A stretch of 35,103 nucleotides of DNA from Bacteroidales bacterium (GCA_003557805.1 PWNY01000065.1:1-35103), one strand, 5' to 3'; shown: positions 25,239 through 33,040, counted from the first letter of the stretch. The notes: a model not told the origin generated them from the letters alone. Made by a program: numbers and translations.

Positions 25239-26111
25239 ATGGATCTTAAAGAAAAAACAGCTTTAATAACAGGGGCGACCTCAGGAATAGGACTGGAGAC
25301 AGCACTGGGACTTGCACGCCATGGTGCCACCCTGGTGCTGCCGGTACGTAATATGGAAAAGGGCCTGAGGGTAAAACAGCAGATATTCGAAGATTGTGGA
25401 AATCATGCGGTGGAACTATACCACTGCAGGCTGGATTCCTTTGAGTCGATAAGGGAGTTTGCAGGGAAGATCAAATCACAGCACAACCAACTAAATATCC
25501 TTGTTAACAATGCCGGAATATGGGAAACAGCCAGGAGTATGTCAGATGACGGTTTTGAGATGAACATTGCGGTAAATCATCTCGCCCATTTCCTGCTTAC
25601 GGGTCTTCTTGCTGATCTTATTATCAAAGGGGCGCCCTCGAGGGTCATTAATGTTTCTAGTACTGCACACCGCTTTACGGTCAAAGATACTTCCGGCCTG
25701 AAAGGTAAAAGCGGTTTAATGGGTTTTGCTTCCTACTCCAGGAGCAAGCTTGCCAACATTTTGTTTACAAAAAAACTGGCGGAGGAGCTTAAGGACGACG
25801 GGGTTACGGTTAACTGTTTTCACCCCGGGATGGTATCGACCAGTTTGTTTGACAAGCTCCCGGCTGTTGTGAGGAAAAGCTTGGGGTTTTTAATGATACC
25901 CCCGGAGAAAGGTGCAGAAACCGCCATATACCTGGCCGCCTCAGAAAAGGTAAGGAATGTTACGGGAGAGTATTTTGTAAAAAAGAGGGTCAGAAGGCCA
26001 TCCGCAGCTGCCCGCAGCGACAGGGCTGCGGACAGCCTGTGGGATTTAAGCCTGAAAGCCTGTGGTATGTCAGCCTTTGTACCTGTCCCTGAGCTCACCG
26101 ATCACGCCTGA
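25239..26111 (+). CDS. Short-chain dehydrogenase/reductase (retinol-dehydrogenase-like)
   Basis: A 290-residue NAD(P)-dependent oxidoreductase of the classical SDR type. The cofactor motif TGATSGIG is at residues 11-18, NNAG at 90-93, the catalytic serine in VINVSSTAHRF near 140 and the YxxxK pair as Tyr166 and Lys170 (ASYSRSKLAN). CFHPGMVSTSLF follows. These features resemble the retinol dehydrogenase/WWOX-like subgroup, but the substrate cannot be read from sequence. The last 14 codons overlap the convergent hisIE gene by 42 bases; this C-terminal tail lies beyond the conserved fold. Confidence 0.9.
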   Translation: MDLKEKTALITGATSGIGLETALGLARHGATLVLPVRNMEKGLRVKQQIFEDCGNHAVELYHCRLDSFESIREFAGKIKSQHNQLNILVNNAGIWETARSMSDDGFEMNIAVNHLAHFLLTGLLADLIIKGAPSRVINVSSTAHRFTVKDTSGLKGKSGLMGFASYSRSKLANILFTKKLAEELKDDGVTVNCFHPGMVSTSLFDKLPAVVRKSLGFLMIPPEKGAETAIYLAASEKVRNVTGEYFVKKRVRRPSAAARSDRAADSLWDLSLKACGMSAFVPVPELTDHA

Positions 26112-26690
26112 TATATCCAGCCCTTTTGCCAGTAACAGAACTTCCAGGTGGTATATAAGATCAGCCGCTTCTTCAATGAACCTCTGGCTGTCGGTGTTCT
26201 CAGCTTCCAAAACCAGTTCAACTGCCTCTTCTCCAACCTTTTTTGCGATCTTTTTCACTCCTTTTTCAAAAAGCCTTGAGGTATAGCTGGTCTGGGGGTC
26301 TGCTCCCATGCGTTGTTTAAGAAGACCCTCCAGCTGTAGCAAAAAGAGTGGCCCTGTGGAAATATCCCTTATAAGGCTTTCACTTCCAAAGCAGCTGTCA
26401 TTGCCTGTATGGCATACCGGACCCGTGGGCTCAACCCTTGCAAGCAGGGAGTCTTTATCACAATCGGGTATCAGTTCCTTTAAAAGAAGGTAATTACCGG
26501 AAGTTTCCCCTTTGGTCCATAACCGGTTCCTGCTCCTGCTGAAAAAGGTCAGCCTGCCGCTCTCGATGCTTACTTCAAGGGCCCGTTTATTCATCCAGGC
26601 CTGCATCAATACCCTGCCGCTGTTTATATCCTGGGCAATAACAGGTATCAGCCCGCCTCCCTTGCCAAAATCCAGATCGTCAATATTCAT
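26070..26690 (-). CDS. hisI: Bifunctional phosphoribosyl-AMP cyclohydrolase / phosphoribosyl-ATP pyrophosphatase HisIE
   Basis: Catalyses steps 2 and 3 of histidine synthesis. Residues 1-105 form HisI: AWMNKRALEVSIESGRLTFF, RSRNRLWTKGETSGNY and the zinc region PDCDKDSLLARVEPTGPVCH with Cys77, Cys93 and Cys100. Residues 115-206 form HisE, with the FEKGVKKIAKKVGEEAVELV helix and EEAADLIYHLEVLLLAKG. The 206 residues are normal for the fused form. It is the last gene of the his operon; its 3' end is antisense to the end of the SDR gene. No terminator was seen directly after it. Confidence 0.97.
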   Translation of the reverse strand: MNIDDLDFGKGGGLIPVIAQDINSGRVLMQAWMNKRALEVSIESGRLTFFSRSRNRLWTKGETSGNYLLLKELIPDCDKDSLLARVEPTGPVCHTGNDSCFGSESLIRDISTGPLFLLQLEGLLKQRMGADPQTSYTSRLFEKGVKKIAKKVGEEAVELVLEAENTDSQRFIEEAADLIYHLEVLLLAKGLDISGVIGELRDRYKG

Positions 26691-26740
26691 ATGTTCTGTA
26701 TTTAATGTTGAGTTTTTGATTTACAGTTTTTCTTTTCTAT

Positions 26741-27496
26741 TCATGCCCTTACGGCAATACCCCTCTCTTTCAGGTATGACTTTACCTCCTCAATGCTAAC
26801 CACTCCGTAATGGAATATACCGGCTGCAAGCGCAGCATCAGCACCGCCTTTTGTAAATACATCATAGAAATGGGCAGGAGTGCCCGCCCCGCCCGATGCT
26901 ATAACCGGGATCGGCAGCCTGTTGGATATTGCGGAGGTTATATCGTTTGAGAACCCCTTTCGGCTTCCGTCAGCGGTAAAGGAGGTGAGAAGTATCTCGC
27001 CGGCCCCCCTGTCACAAACCTCCCGGGCCCAGTCTTCCGCTAAAAGGCCTGTCGTCCTTGTCCCTGCATGGCTTACCACCTGCCACTCTCCTTCGGTAAA
27101 GCGGGCGTCAATGGCAACAACCACGCATTGATTGCCGAAGGCCCTTGAAAGGCGAGTTACGAGACCGGGGTCGCTGATCGCCGAGGTGTTGACCGACACC
27201 TTGTCGGCACCACTTGAGAGCAGCACTTCCACCTGGCTTTCACTTGATATGCCCCCGCCTACGGTGAAGGGAATGGAGACCGCTGAGGCTACCTCTTCAA
27301 CAACCTTTATGAATGTTGAGCGGCCTTCCAGGGTGGCAGTAATGTCCAAAAGACAGAGTTCGTCGGCTCCCTGCCCGGAATACCGGGCCGCCAGCTCAAC
27401 CGGGTCGCCTGCGTCCTGGAGGTTTACAAAGCTCACACCCTTAACCGTACGGCCGTTTTTTATATCAAGGCATGGTATTATTCTCTTTGTCAGCAT
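26741..27496 (-). CDS. hisF: Imidazole glycerol phosphate synthase subunit HisF
   Basis: The cyclase half of IGP synthase; it uses ammonia from HisH to convert PRFAR to IGP and AICAR. The 251 residues begin MLTKRIIPCLDIKNGRTVKG, with the catalytic Asp11. TVGGGISS, VVVAIDARFTEGEW (second catalytic Asp) and VIASGGAG are present. The usual LLTSMDxDGT motif reads LLTSFTADGS: the second Asp is kept, while the first position differs and is variable in the family. It lies between hisA and hisIE. Confidence 0.96.
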   Translation of the reverse strand: MLTKRIIPCLDIKNGRTVKGVSFVNLQDAGDPVELAARYSGQGADELCLLDITATLEGRSTFIKVVEEVASAVSIPFTVGGGISSESQVEVLLSSGADKVSVNTSAISDPGLVTRLSRAFGNQCVVVAIDARFTEGEWQVVSHAGTRTTGLLAEDWAREVCDRGAGEILLTSFTADGSRKGFSNDITSAISNRLPIPVIASGGAGTPAHFYDVFTKGGADAALAAGIFHYGVVSIEEVKSYLKERGIAVRA

Positions 27497-27520
27497 TTTT
27501 GTTATTGTTTTGATTTGTTA

Positions 27521-28243
27521 TCAACTGTTGTTTATAAAAGCTATATCTTTCAGGCTCAAAGTCCCCTCAAAAACTGCCTTTCCGGTAATTGCGGCATAAA
27601 GCCCGCAAGACTTGAGCTTTACAAGATCTTCTTTTGTAGCCACCCCTCCACCTCCTGTAAATTTTGCTCCGGGAAAGCTTTTTACCAGTGGCCGGTAAAA
27701 TTCGGGGTCAGCCCCCTGCATCGTGCCATCGCGGCTGATATCCGTGACTGAAAAATACTTCCAGCCGGCGTCAAGAAGATCCCGGATCCCGTTTTCTGCC
27801 TTTATGCCCGAGCTTTCCTGCCAACCTTTAAGTGATATATAACCCCTGTCAATGTCGATTGCGGCAATAAGTCTCTCTGCACCGAAGTTTTCAGCCAGTT
27901 CTGCAGGCAGGTGTGTTGATGAAAAAAGATATGTCCCCAGGTTTACCCTGTCTGCACCCGCTGCCAGTACGCTTTCTATCAGTCCGGGGCTTCTTACCCC
28001 GCCACCGAAATCTATACTCAGCGATGTCTTGCTGGCAATTTTCTCAAGGGTTGAAAGATTTGCGGGTGTTCCGTCTTTAGCACCGTCAAGGTCAACCAGG
28101 TGAAGGTGTGTAATCCCTGCATCCTCAAATGCACTGGCCATTGCCAAAGGATCGTTCCCGTAACTTGTAGGGCTGTCAAACCTGCCCTTCAGGAGTCTGA
28201 CGCATTTCCCGTTCATAATGTCAATTGCTGGTATTACTATCAT
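27521..28243 (-). CDS. hisA: Phosphoribosylformimino-5-aminoimidazole carboxamide ribotide isomerase HisA
   Basis: Performs the Amadori rearrangement of ProFAR to PRFAR. The 240-residue TIM barrel starts MIVIPAIDIMNGKCVRLLKG with the first catalytic Asp; the second is in VTDISRDGTMQG. LVDLDGAKDG, IDFGGGVRS and TGGGGVATKEDL are family motifs. Its start overlaps the end of hisH by 4 bases (ATGA arrangement), which suggests translational coupling. Confidence 0.96.
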   Translation of the reverse strand: MIVIPAIDIMNGKCVRLLKGRFDSPTSYGNDPLAMASAFEDAGITHLHLVDLDGAKDGTPANLSTLEKIASKTSLSIDFGGGVRSPGLIESVLAAGADRVNLGTYLFSSTHLPAELAENFGAERLIAAIDIDRGYISLKGWQESSGIKAENGIRDLLDAGWKYFSVTDISRDGTMQGADPEFYRPLVKSFPGAKFTGGGGVATKEDLVKLKSCGLYAAITGKAVFEGTLSLKDIAFINNS

Positions 28244-28827
28244 ATCTCAATAAAGTTTTTAAGTATAAGGTTACCGGTAGCCCCGCTTTTTTCCGGGTGG
28301 AACTGCAGGCCAAAGAAGTTGTCACGCCATGCTGCAGCCGAAAAAATGGTTCCATACTCACAGGTGGCTGCTGTAATGTCTGCCCGGGGCAGGTAGTAGC
28401 TGTGCACAAAATAGGCATGACTGCCAGGCTCAACCCCCCTGAAAAGCGGCCCCCTGAACTCCCGGATACTGTTCCACCCCATGTGGGGCACTTTTATACT
28501 GCCGCTGAACCTTTTAATTGTTCCCGGAAACAAACCAAGGCCCTCCATATTGCCCTCTTCAGAACTGGCAGCCATCAGTTGCATACCCAGGCATATGCCA
28601 AGCACCGGTCTTTTAAACTCCCTGATTGCAGTGTCCAGGCCGGCCTTTTTCAGGTTCTCCATTGCAGGCTTTGCGTGTCCGACACCCGGAAAGATTATTT
28701 TGTCAGCAGTTTCGAGTTCAGCAGGGGAATAAGCAAGACCTGCATCAATACCCAGCCTCCCCAGTGCATTTTTAACCGAGGCAATATTGCCTGCCCCGTA
28801 GCTGATTATCTTTATGCTTTGTTTCAT
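28240..28827 (-). CDS. hisH: Imidazole glycerol phosphate synthase glutaminase subunit HisH
   Basis: Glutamine amidotransferase that feeds ammonia to HisF. The catalytic triad is visible: Cys79 in GICLGMQLMA, with His177 and Glu179 in LQFHPEKSG. The FPGVG oxyanion-hole motif is at about 46-50, and HMGWNSI and YFVHSYY are typical HisH blocks. The 195 residues are normal. It lies 18 bases after hisCB and overlaps hisA by 4 bases. Confidence 0.97.
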   Translation of the reverse strand: MKQSIKIISYGAGNIASVKNALGRLGIDAGLAYSPAELETADKIIFPGVGHAKPAMENLKKAGLDTAIREFKRPVLGICLGMQLMAASSEEGNMEGLGLFPGTIKRFSGSIKVPHMGWNSIREFRGPLFRGVEPGSHAYFVHSYYLPRADITAATCEYGTIFSAAAWRDNFFGLQFHPEKSGATGNLILKNFIEI

Positions 28828-28845
28828 CAGTTTTTATTTGTTTGA

Positions 28846-30552
28846 TCACAACAGGCCCTTGGTGGAGGGTAGGGTGTCAGACTCGTTTTGTTTTACAGCC
28901 ATTTTCAGAGTCCTGGCAAAGGCTTTGAAAACCGCCTCCACAATGTGGTGGTCATCCTCTCCCTCTGCTGTAATATGAAGATTGCATAGGGCAGCCTCAG
29001 CAAAAGAGCGGAAGAAGTGCTTGTACAGGCCAGTGGGAACACCTCCGGCCTGTCCCGAACTGAACTCCGCCTCCCACTTAAAGTAAGACCTTCCACCAAG
29101 ATCCAGCAGGACGCTTGCGCTGCTATCATCCATTGGAAGTGAAAACCCATACCTCCCGATCCCTTTTTTGTCTCCCAGTGCCTTTACCAGTGCCTTTCCC
29201 AGGCTTATACCCGTATCCTCTATGGTGTGGTGGGCATCAACGTGAAGATCCCCCCTGGCAAAGATCTCCAGGTCCATCATCCCATGCCTGGGGATCTGTT
29301 CAAGCATGTGGTCAAAGAACCCGATGCCGGTACTGATGCTTGAATAGGCCTTGCCGTCAAGATTTATCCTTACCGTAATATCGGTTTCACTGGTCTTTCT
29401 TCTGAAGGATGCCTGCCTTTGAGTGGCCGGTGCACTGAGGCTCTCCCTGCCGGTAACCACCCCGGTCTCTTTTCCATATTCCTGCCACACCTCAATCAGG
29501 CGACTGTTCTCTGCATCGCTGCCTATACTTACCCTGAGGCATCCTTCACATCCCGGTTCATTGTCGCGCCTGCGCACAATAACACCTCTTCCTGCAAGGT
29601 GCCCATAGATGGATGCAGCATTGGTGGTGCGTACCAGCAGGAAGTTGGCATCTGAAGGATACACCTTCTCCACAAGTGGCATAAGTGCCAGCTTCTGTGA
29701 TAGCTCCTCCCTTGTTTTTATTATTCGTTCAACTATCAGCCGGTGGTCAGCATAAGTATTAAGCGCCTGTATGGCCAGCTTTACGGATGGTATACCCAGG
29801 TTGTAGGGTAGCTTTATCCTGTCTAGTGTATTGCGGATTTCAGGTGATGAGAATGACATGCCTACCCTCGCTCCAGCCATGCCAAACGCCTTTGAAAAGG
29901 TCTGAAGCACCACCAGGTTTGGATATTCATCAAGCAGCGGCAAAAGGCTGCTGCCGGGCGAGAAATCAATATATGCCTCATCCACGACTACCAGGCCATT
30001 AAACCCCTCCAGCAGCCTGATGATCTCTCCCCTGGGCTGAAGGTTCCCGGTGGGATTGTTTGGGCTGCATACGAAGATTATCCTGGTATTCTCAGTGGTT
30101 TCACCAAGTGCCTTTTTTGAGTCAATCATAAAGCCCGGTCCCAGATCAGATTTTATTACTCCAAGATCGTTTACCTCTGCCCTGGACTGATACATGCCGA
30201 AACTGGGAGGGAATATCATTATCTCATCCTTTCCTGACCTTGCAAAAGCACGCATCAGCAGATCTATTATCTCATCACTGCCACTGCCAAGGAATATCCG
30301 GTCCCCGGCGATGTTTTTAATGGCCGCTATTCTGCTTCTCAGTTCTTCTGTTTCGTTGCCGGGATAACGGTTTATGTATGGCGGCATTCCCTGCAGGGCT
30401 TCCGGCAGTTCATTTGCATCGAGATATATTGCCCCTGTTCCGCTGCCTTCTGATTCCTTGCGTGCCGATGAATACGGTTCGAGACGGGTTATATGCCCGG
30501 GTATAAGCCTTGCTGGGTCAAAAGATTGTTCCTTTCCTTTTTTTCTCTTCAT
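28846..30552 (-). CDS. hisCB: Fused histidinol-phosphate aminotransferase / imidazoleglycerol-phosphate dehydratase (HisC-HisB)
   Basis: One 568-residue chain carries two histidine enzymes. Residues 20-365 form HisC: YLDANELP, GSGSDEIIDLLMRAF, SPNNPTGN (166-169), VVVDEAYIDF (191-194) and the PLP lysine Lys221 in TFSKAFGMAGARVG, with CLRVSIG near 338-344. A linker at about 366-388 is rich in Ser, Gln and Arg. Residues 389-568 form the dehydratase: GFFDHMLEQIPRHG (411-424), DAHHTIEDTGISLG (439-452), EDDHHIVEAVFKAF (532-545) and the HisB-type end TLPSTKGLL. These two activities are sequential but swapped in order (the dehydratase acts first). No HAD phosphatase domain is present. There is no stop or frame change between the halves. 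Confidence 0.94.
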   Translation of the reverse strand: MKRKKGKEQSFDPARLIPGHITRLEPYSSARKESEGSGTGAIYLDANELPEALQGMPPYINRYPGNETEELRSRIAAIKNIAGDRIFLGSGSDEIIDLLMRAFARSGKDEIMIFPPSFGMYQSRAEVNDLGVIKSDLGPGFMIDSKKALGETTENTRIIFVCSPNNPTGNLQPRGEIIRLLEGFNGLVVVDEAYIDFSPGSSLLPLLDEYPNLVVLQTFSKAFGMAGARVGMSFSSPEIRNTLDRIKLPYNLGIPSVKLAIQALNTYADHRLIVERIIKTREELSQKLALMPLVEKVYPSDANFLLVRTTNAASIYGHLAGRGVIVRRRDNEPGCEGCLRVSIGSDAENSRLIEVWQEYGKETGVVTGRESLSAPATQRQASFRRKTSETDITVRINLDGKAYSSISTGIGFFDHMLEQIPRHGMMDLEIFARGDLHVDAHHTIEDTGISLGKALVKALGDKKGIGRYGFSLPMDDSSASVLLDLGGRSYFKWEAEFSSGQAGGVPTGLYKHFFRSFAEAALCNLHITAEGEDDHHIVEAVFKAFARTLKMAVKQNESDTLPSTKGLL

Positions 30553-30573
30553 ATAATTTTGTTTTATACGGGT

Positions 30574-31848
30574 TTACCGCTTGCTGTTTTCCTTGAGCCT
30601 TTGCAGGACGGCCCCGGCATGAGCCTCCAGCTGCTCTGCCCTTGCCATCTGAAGAATGACCGGCGCCAGCCGCAAAAGACCGTCCCTTGACATTTTTTGT
30701 ACGGTGATGCTTTTCATAAAACTTGCAGTTGTAATGCCGCTCCATGCCCTTGCAGCTCCGCCAGTGGGCAGGGTGTGGTTGGTGCCGCTTGCATAGTCTC
30801 CGGCCGATTCAGGCGTGTTGTTGCCAAGGAATACCGACCCGGCATTGGTAATGCCCTTTTCAGCTTCCTCAGCGTTGTTTACAGAGAGTATAAGGTGTTC
30901 TGGGCCGTAAAAGTTACTTATCTCTATTGCCTGCTCAATATCTCTTACGCAGACAGCAAGACCGTTTTCAAGTGAGCTGGCCGCCCACTCCTTTCTTGGC
31001 AGCTCCTTAAGCTGGAGCTCTGTTTCCCTGAGGCACTCCTCTAGAAGTTCCAAAGAGTCGGCAAGCAGGATTACCTGGCTGTCAGGCCCGTGTTCTGCCT
31101 GGGAGAGCAGGTCGGAAGCAACATAGGCAGGTACTGCACTGCTGTCGGCTATAACCAGGACTTCTGAGGGCCCGGCAGGCATATCAACAGCCATACCCCT
31201 GCCGGCAAGTTGCATTTTCGCCTTCGTAACCCACTGGTTACCGGGGCCGAATATCTTATCAACCGCGGGTATGCTCTCTGTGCCAAACGCCATTGCAGCG
31301 ACAGCCTGGGCACCTCCGAGTGCAAAAACCCTTATATCAAACAGCCCCAGGGTGTATAGCAGCTCAGGTGGTGATCCGGGAGGGGTGCATGCTATTATGT
31401 TTTTGCAACCGGCGATACTTGCGGGGATGGCGGTCATCAGAACGGTGGATAGCAGGGGGGCGGTACCCCCGGGAATGTAAAGCCCAACATTTTCAATTGG
31501 CCTGTACCTTATGGTGCAGCTAACACCTGGCATGGTTTCAACTGTCTTCTCTTCAGGCAGCTGTATGCGGTGGAAGCTTTCAATATTCCTTGCCGCCTGG
31601 GTGATTGAGGATTTTAGAAGGTCGTCCACATCACCTGAGGCATTCACAAGGGCCTCTTTAGGTATCTCAAACTGCTCAGGAAGCCTGCCGTCAATTTCAA
31701 GACACAGTTTACACAATGCCTTGTCGCCACCCTTTTCGACCATTTCTATTATTTCCCTGACCCTTTCGTCAATTTCCACGCTACCGGCCGAGGGTCGCCT
31801 GAGTAAACTCTCGTAATCTTCAGGTAAAATACTGTGAATGATTTTCAT
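30574..31848 (-). CDS. hisD: Histidinol dehydrogenase HisD
   Basis: Oxidises histidinol twice with NAD+ to histidine; a zinc homodimer. The 424 residues carry LYIPGGTAPLLSTVLM near residues 124-138, IFGPGNQWVTKAK, DMPAGPSEVLVIAD, the catalytic pair Glu252-His253 in LSQAEHGPDSQV and YASGTNHTLPTGGAAR near the end. It lies 17 bases after hisG and 21 bases before hisCB, in operon order. Confidence 0.97.
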   Translation of the reverse strand: MKIIHSILPEDYESLLRRPSAGSVEIDERVREIIEMVEKGGDKALCKLCLEIDGRLPEQFEIPKEALVNASGDVDDLLKSSITQAARNIESFHRIQLPEEKTVETMPGVSCTIRYRPIENVGLYIPGGTAPLLSTVLMTAIPASIAGCKNIIACTPPGSPPELLYTLGLFDIRVFALGGAQAVAAMAFGTESIPAVDKIFGPGNQWVTKAKMQLAGRGMAVDMPAGPSEVLVIADSSAVPAYVASDLLSQAEHGPDSQVILLADSLELLEECLRETELQLKELPRKEWAASSLENGLAVCVRDIEQAIEISNFYGPEHLILSVNNAEEAEKGITNAGSVFLGNNTPESAGDYASGTNHTLPTGGAARAWSGITTASFMKSITVQKMSRDGLLRLAPVILQMARAEQLEAHAGAVLQRLKENSKR

Positions 31849-31865
31849 TTTTTTTTATTGTTTCA

Positions 31866-32729
31866 TTAACCAACCATTTTCTCTATTGGCACCACAAGTA
31901 TGCCTTCTGCACCTGCCTCCCTTAATTTGTCTATAACCTCCCAGAAGTCATCCTCGCTTATCACCGAGTGCAATGAATACCAGCCTTCTTCAGCAAGTGG
32001 CATTATTGTCGGGCTCTTTATTCCCGGTATCAGTGATATGATATCATCAAGCTTTTCGCTTGGGGCATTAAGCAGTATATACTTGTTGTTTGAAGCCCTT
32101 TGCACTGCCTCTATCCTGAACAGCAGCTGTTTCAGCAGCTTCCCGGTGTTTTCCGGAAGGCCCGGCCTGGCGATCAAAACAGCCTCACTTTTCAAGACCG
32201 TTTCCACCTCCTTTAGCCCATTGCTAAGCAGTGTGCCACCGGAGCTTACTATCTCGAATATTGCGTCAGCAAGCCCAAGACCGGGTGTAACCTCCACAGA
32301 ACCGCTTATCGGGTGTATCTCTGCTTCAAGATTGTTTTTGTCAAGATAATCCTTGAGTATTGCCGGGTAAGATGTCGCAATCCTTTTGTTATTGAGATAT
32401 TCACTGCCAGTGTAGTCAACATCTCTGGGTACGGCGACCGACAACCGGCACCTGGAGAACCCCAGCTCTTTTACAATGCTTACATTACGCTTTTTTTCCA
32501 TGACCTCGTTAAGGCCCAGTATTCCCGCTGCCGCCACTCCATCCTCCACATACTGTGGGATGTCATCATCACGAAGGAAAATAAGTTCAAGCGGGAAGCC
32601 GTTAGCCCTGGCTTTCAGGTGGCTTCTGCCGTTTTGTATGGAAATCCCGCATTTCTTCAATAGGCTAATAGAGCCTTCACTGAGCCGGCCGCTTTTCTGT
32701 ATGGCCAGTGTTAGAATGTCATTTTTCAT
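31866..32729 (-). CDS. hisG: ATP phosphoribosyltransferase HisG (long form)
   Basis: Committed step of histidine synthesis: joins ATP and PRPP. The 287 residues identify the long form with a C-terminal ACT-like histidine-binding domain, which does not need HisZ. Motifs are LAIQKSGRLSEGSISLLKKC, the LRDDDIPQYVEDGVAAAGIL block, RIATSYPAI and GLADAIFEIVSSGGTL of the PRPP region, with the regulatory domain from about residue 210 (KYILLNAPSEKLDDII). It is the first his gene, 21 bases behind the second of two attenuator hairpins, so it is probably controlled both by feedback and by attenuation. Confidence 0.96.
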   Translation of the reverse strand: MKNDILTLAIQKSGRLSEGSISLLKKCGISIQNGRSHLKARANGFPLELIFLRDDDIPQYVEDGVAAAGILGLNEVMEKKRNVSIVKELGFSRCRLSVAVPRDVDYTGSEYLNNKRIATSYPAILKDYLDKNNLEAEIHPISGSVEVTPGLGLADAIFEIVSSGGTLLSNGLKEVETVLKSEAVLIARPGLPENTGKLLKQLLFRIEAVQRASNNKYILLNAPSEKLDDIISLIPGIKSPTIMPLAEEGWYSLHSVISEDDFWEVIDKLREAGAEGILVVPIEKMVG

Positions 32730-32750
32730 AGTGTGATAAAAGGTTTTGTT

Positions 32751-32783
32751 AAAAAAAAGGAGGCTGCTTGTTTTGCGGCCCCC
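32751..32783 (-). terminator. Second his attenuator: intrinsic terminator before hisG
   Basis: On the minus strand GGGGGCCGC (32775-32783) pairs with GCAGCCTCC (32759-32767) around a seven-base loop, with one G-U pair and one C-A mismatch. Eight T residues follow (32751-32758). It lies 57 bases after the second leader peptide and 21 bases before hisG. An upstream segment can pair with its 5' arm instead, as expected for an attenuator. Confidence 0.78.
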
Positions 32784-32839
32784 TTCAGGTTTTGTTTAAC
32801 TATGGTTCATACCATTACCCTTTTGGTCCGCAACAAAAG
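32767..32839 (-). promoter_or_regulatory. Predicted antiterminator helix of his attenuator 2
   Basis: The segment just after the second leader stop (32826-32839) matches 11 of 14 positions as an inverted repeat of 32767-32780, which covers the loop and 5' arm of terminator 2. The core is TTGCGG (32828-32833) with CCGCAA (32773-32778), six perfect pairs. GGTCC inside leader codons 4-6 (32869-32873) can in turn pair with GGACC at 32825-32829, giving the classical 1:2, 2:3 and 3:4 alternatives. Read by eye; not folded. Confidence 0.6.
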
Positions 32840-32884
32840 TTACAGATGATGATGGATATTATGGATATGGACCTTGTTTTTCAT
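32840..32884 (-). CDS. hisL2: Second histidine leader peptide
   Basis: A 14-residue reading frame, MKNKVHIHNIHHHL, with five His codons among codons 6-13, ending in TAA. Its ATG immediately follows the eight-T run of the first terminator, so it is transcribed only when that terminator is read through. It is followed by an antiterminator segment and a second terminator. The His clustering in so short a frame, in front of hisG, strongly indicates a regulatory leader. No Shine-Dalgarno is visible, as is usual in this phylum. Symbol is mine. Confidence 0.82.
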   Translation of the reverse strand: MKNKVHIHNIHHHL

Positions 32885-32913
32885 AAAAAAAAGCCCCGGG
32901 TGTTTCCCGGGGC
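32885..32913 (-). terminator. First his attenuator: intrinsic terminator
   Basis: GCCCCGGG (32906-32913) and CCCGGGGC (32893-32900) form a perfect eight-pair stem with a five-base loop, followed by eight T residues (32885-32892). It is the strongest hairpin in the window. It lies 38 bases after the stop of leader peptide 1 and directly before the start codon of leader peptide 2. Confidence 0.9.
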
Positions 32914-33000
32914 CTGCTTAAATATCATTTTACAATACAGCACAACACCTGTCAACACCCCACTGGGACTGACATTGTATGATGATGATGTACTGTGTTG
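32898..33000 (-). promoter_or_regulatory. Predicted alternative pairings of his attenuator 1
   Basis: GGGTGTT at the end of leader 1 (32954-32960) is perfectly complementary over seven bases to AACACCC in the loop and 3' arm of terminator 1 (32898-32904), so that pairing would prevent the hairpin. CAACAC in leader codons 2-4 (32995-33000) can pair with GTGTTG at 32953-32958 or 32943-32948, competing with the antiterminator. A ribosome stalled on the His codons would cover the first of these. Read by eye; not folded. Confidence 0.5.
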
Positions 33001-33005
33001 TTCAT
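32952..33005 (-). CDS. hisL: First histidine leader peptide
   Basis: A 17-residue reading frame, MNNTVHHHHTMSVPVGC, with four consecutive His codons (all CAT, 32979-32990), ending in TGA. It is followed by a perfect terminator hairpin 38 bases downstream and precedes the his operon. This is the classical form of a his attenuation leader: slow decoding when charged tRNA-His is scarce would stall the ribosome on codons 6-9 and alter folding downstream. Its start is close to the likely transcript start. Confidence 0.9.
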   Translation of the reverse strand: MNNTVHHHHTMSVPVGC

Positions 33006-33024
33006 TTTTCCCTGATTCAGGGGG

Positions 33025-33032
33025 TAAAAGTA
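33025..33032 (-). promoter_or_regulatory. Possible his operon promoter -7 element (TACTTTTA)
   Basis: Seven of eight positions fit TAnnTTTG (final A in place of G), 20 bases before leader peptide 1. A TTTTG lies upstream at 33044-33048, but the 11-base spacing is too short. The predicted transcript start near 33018 falls within the palindrome CCCTGATTCAGGG (33010-33022). Confidence 0.3.
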
Positions 33033-33040
33033 CAATAAAT

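Noticed and set aside
32845..32990. ATG/CAT triplet runs looking like a simple-sequence repeat
   Set aside because: The repeats are His codons in frame with an ATG and a stop in two short leaders, each followed by a terminator, so they are better explained as leader peptides.
33010..33022. CCCTGATTCAGGG palindrome as a terminator or operator
   Set aside because: There is no T-run on either side for a terminator. It may overlap the transcript start, but one copy gives no basis for naming an operator.
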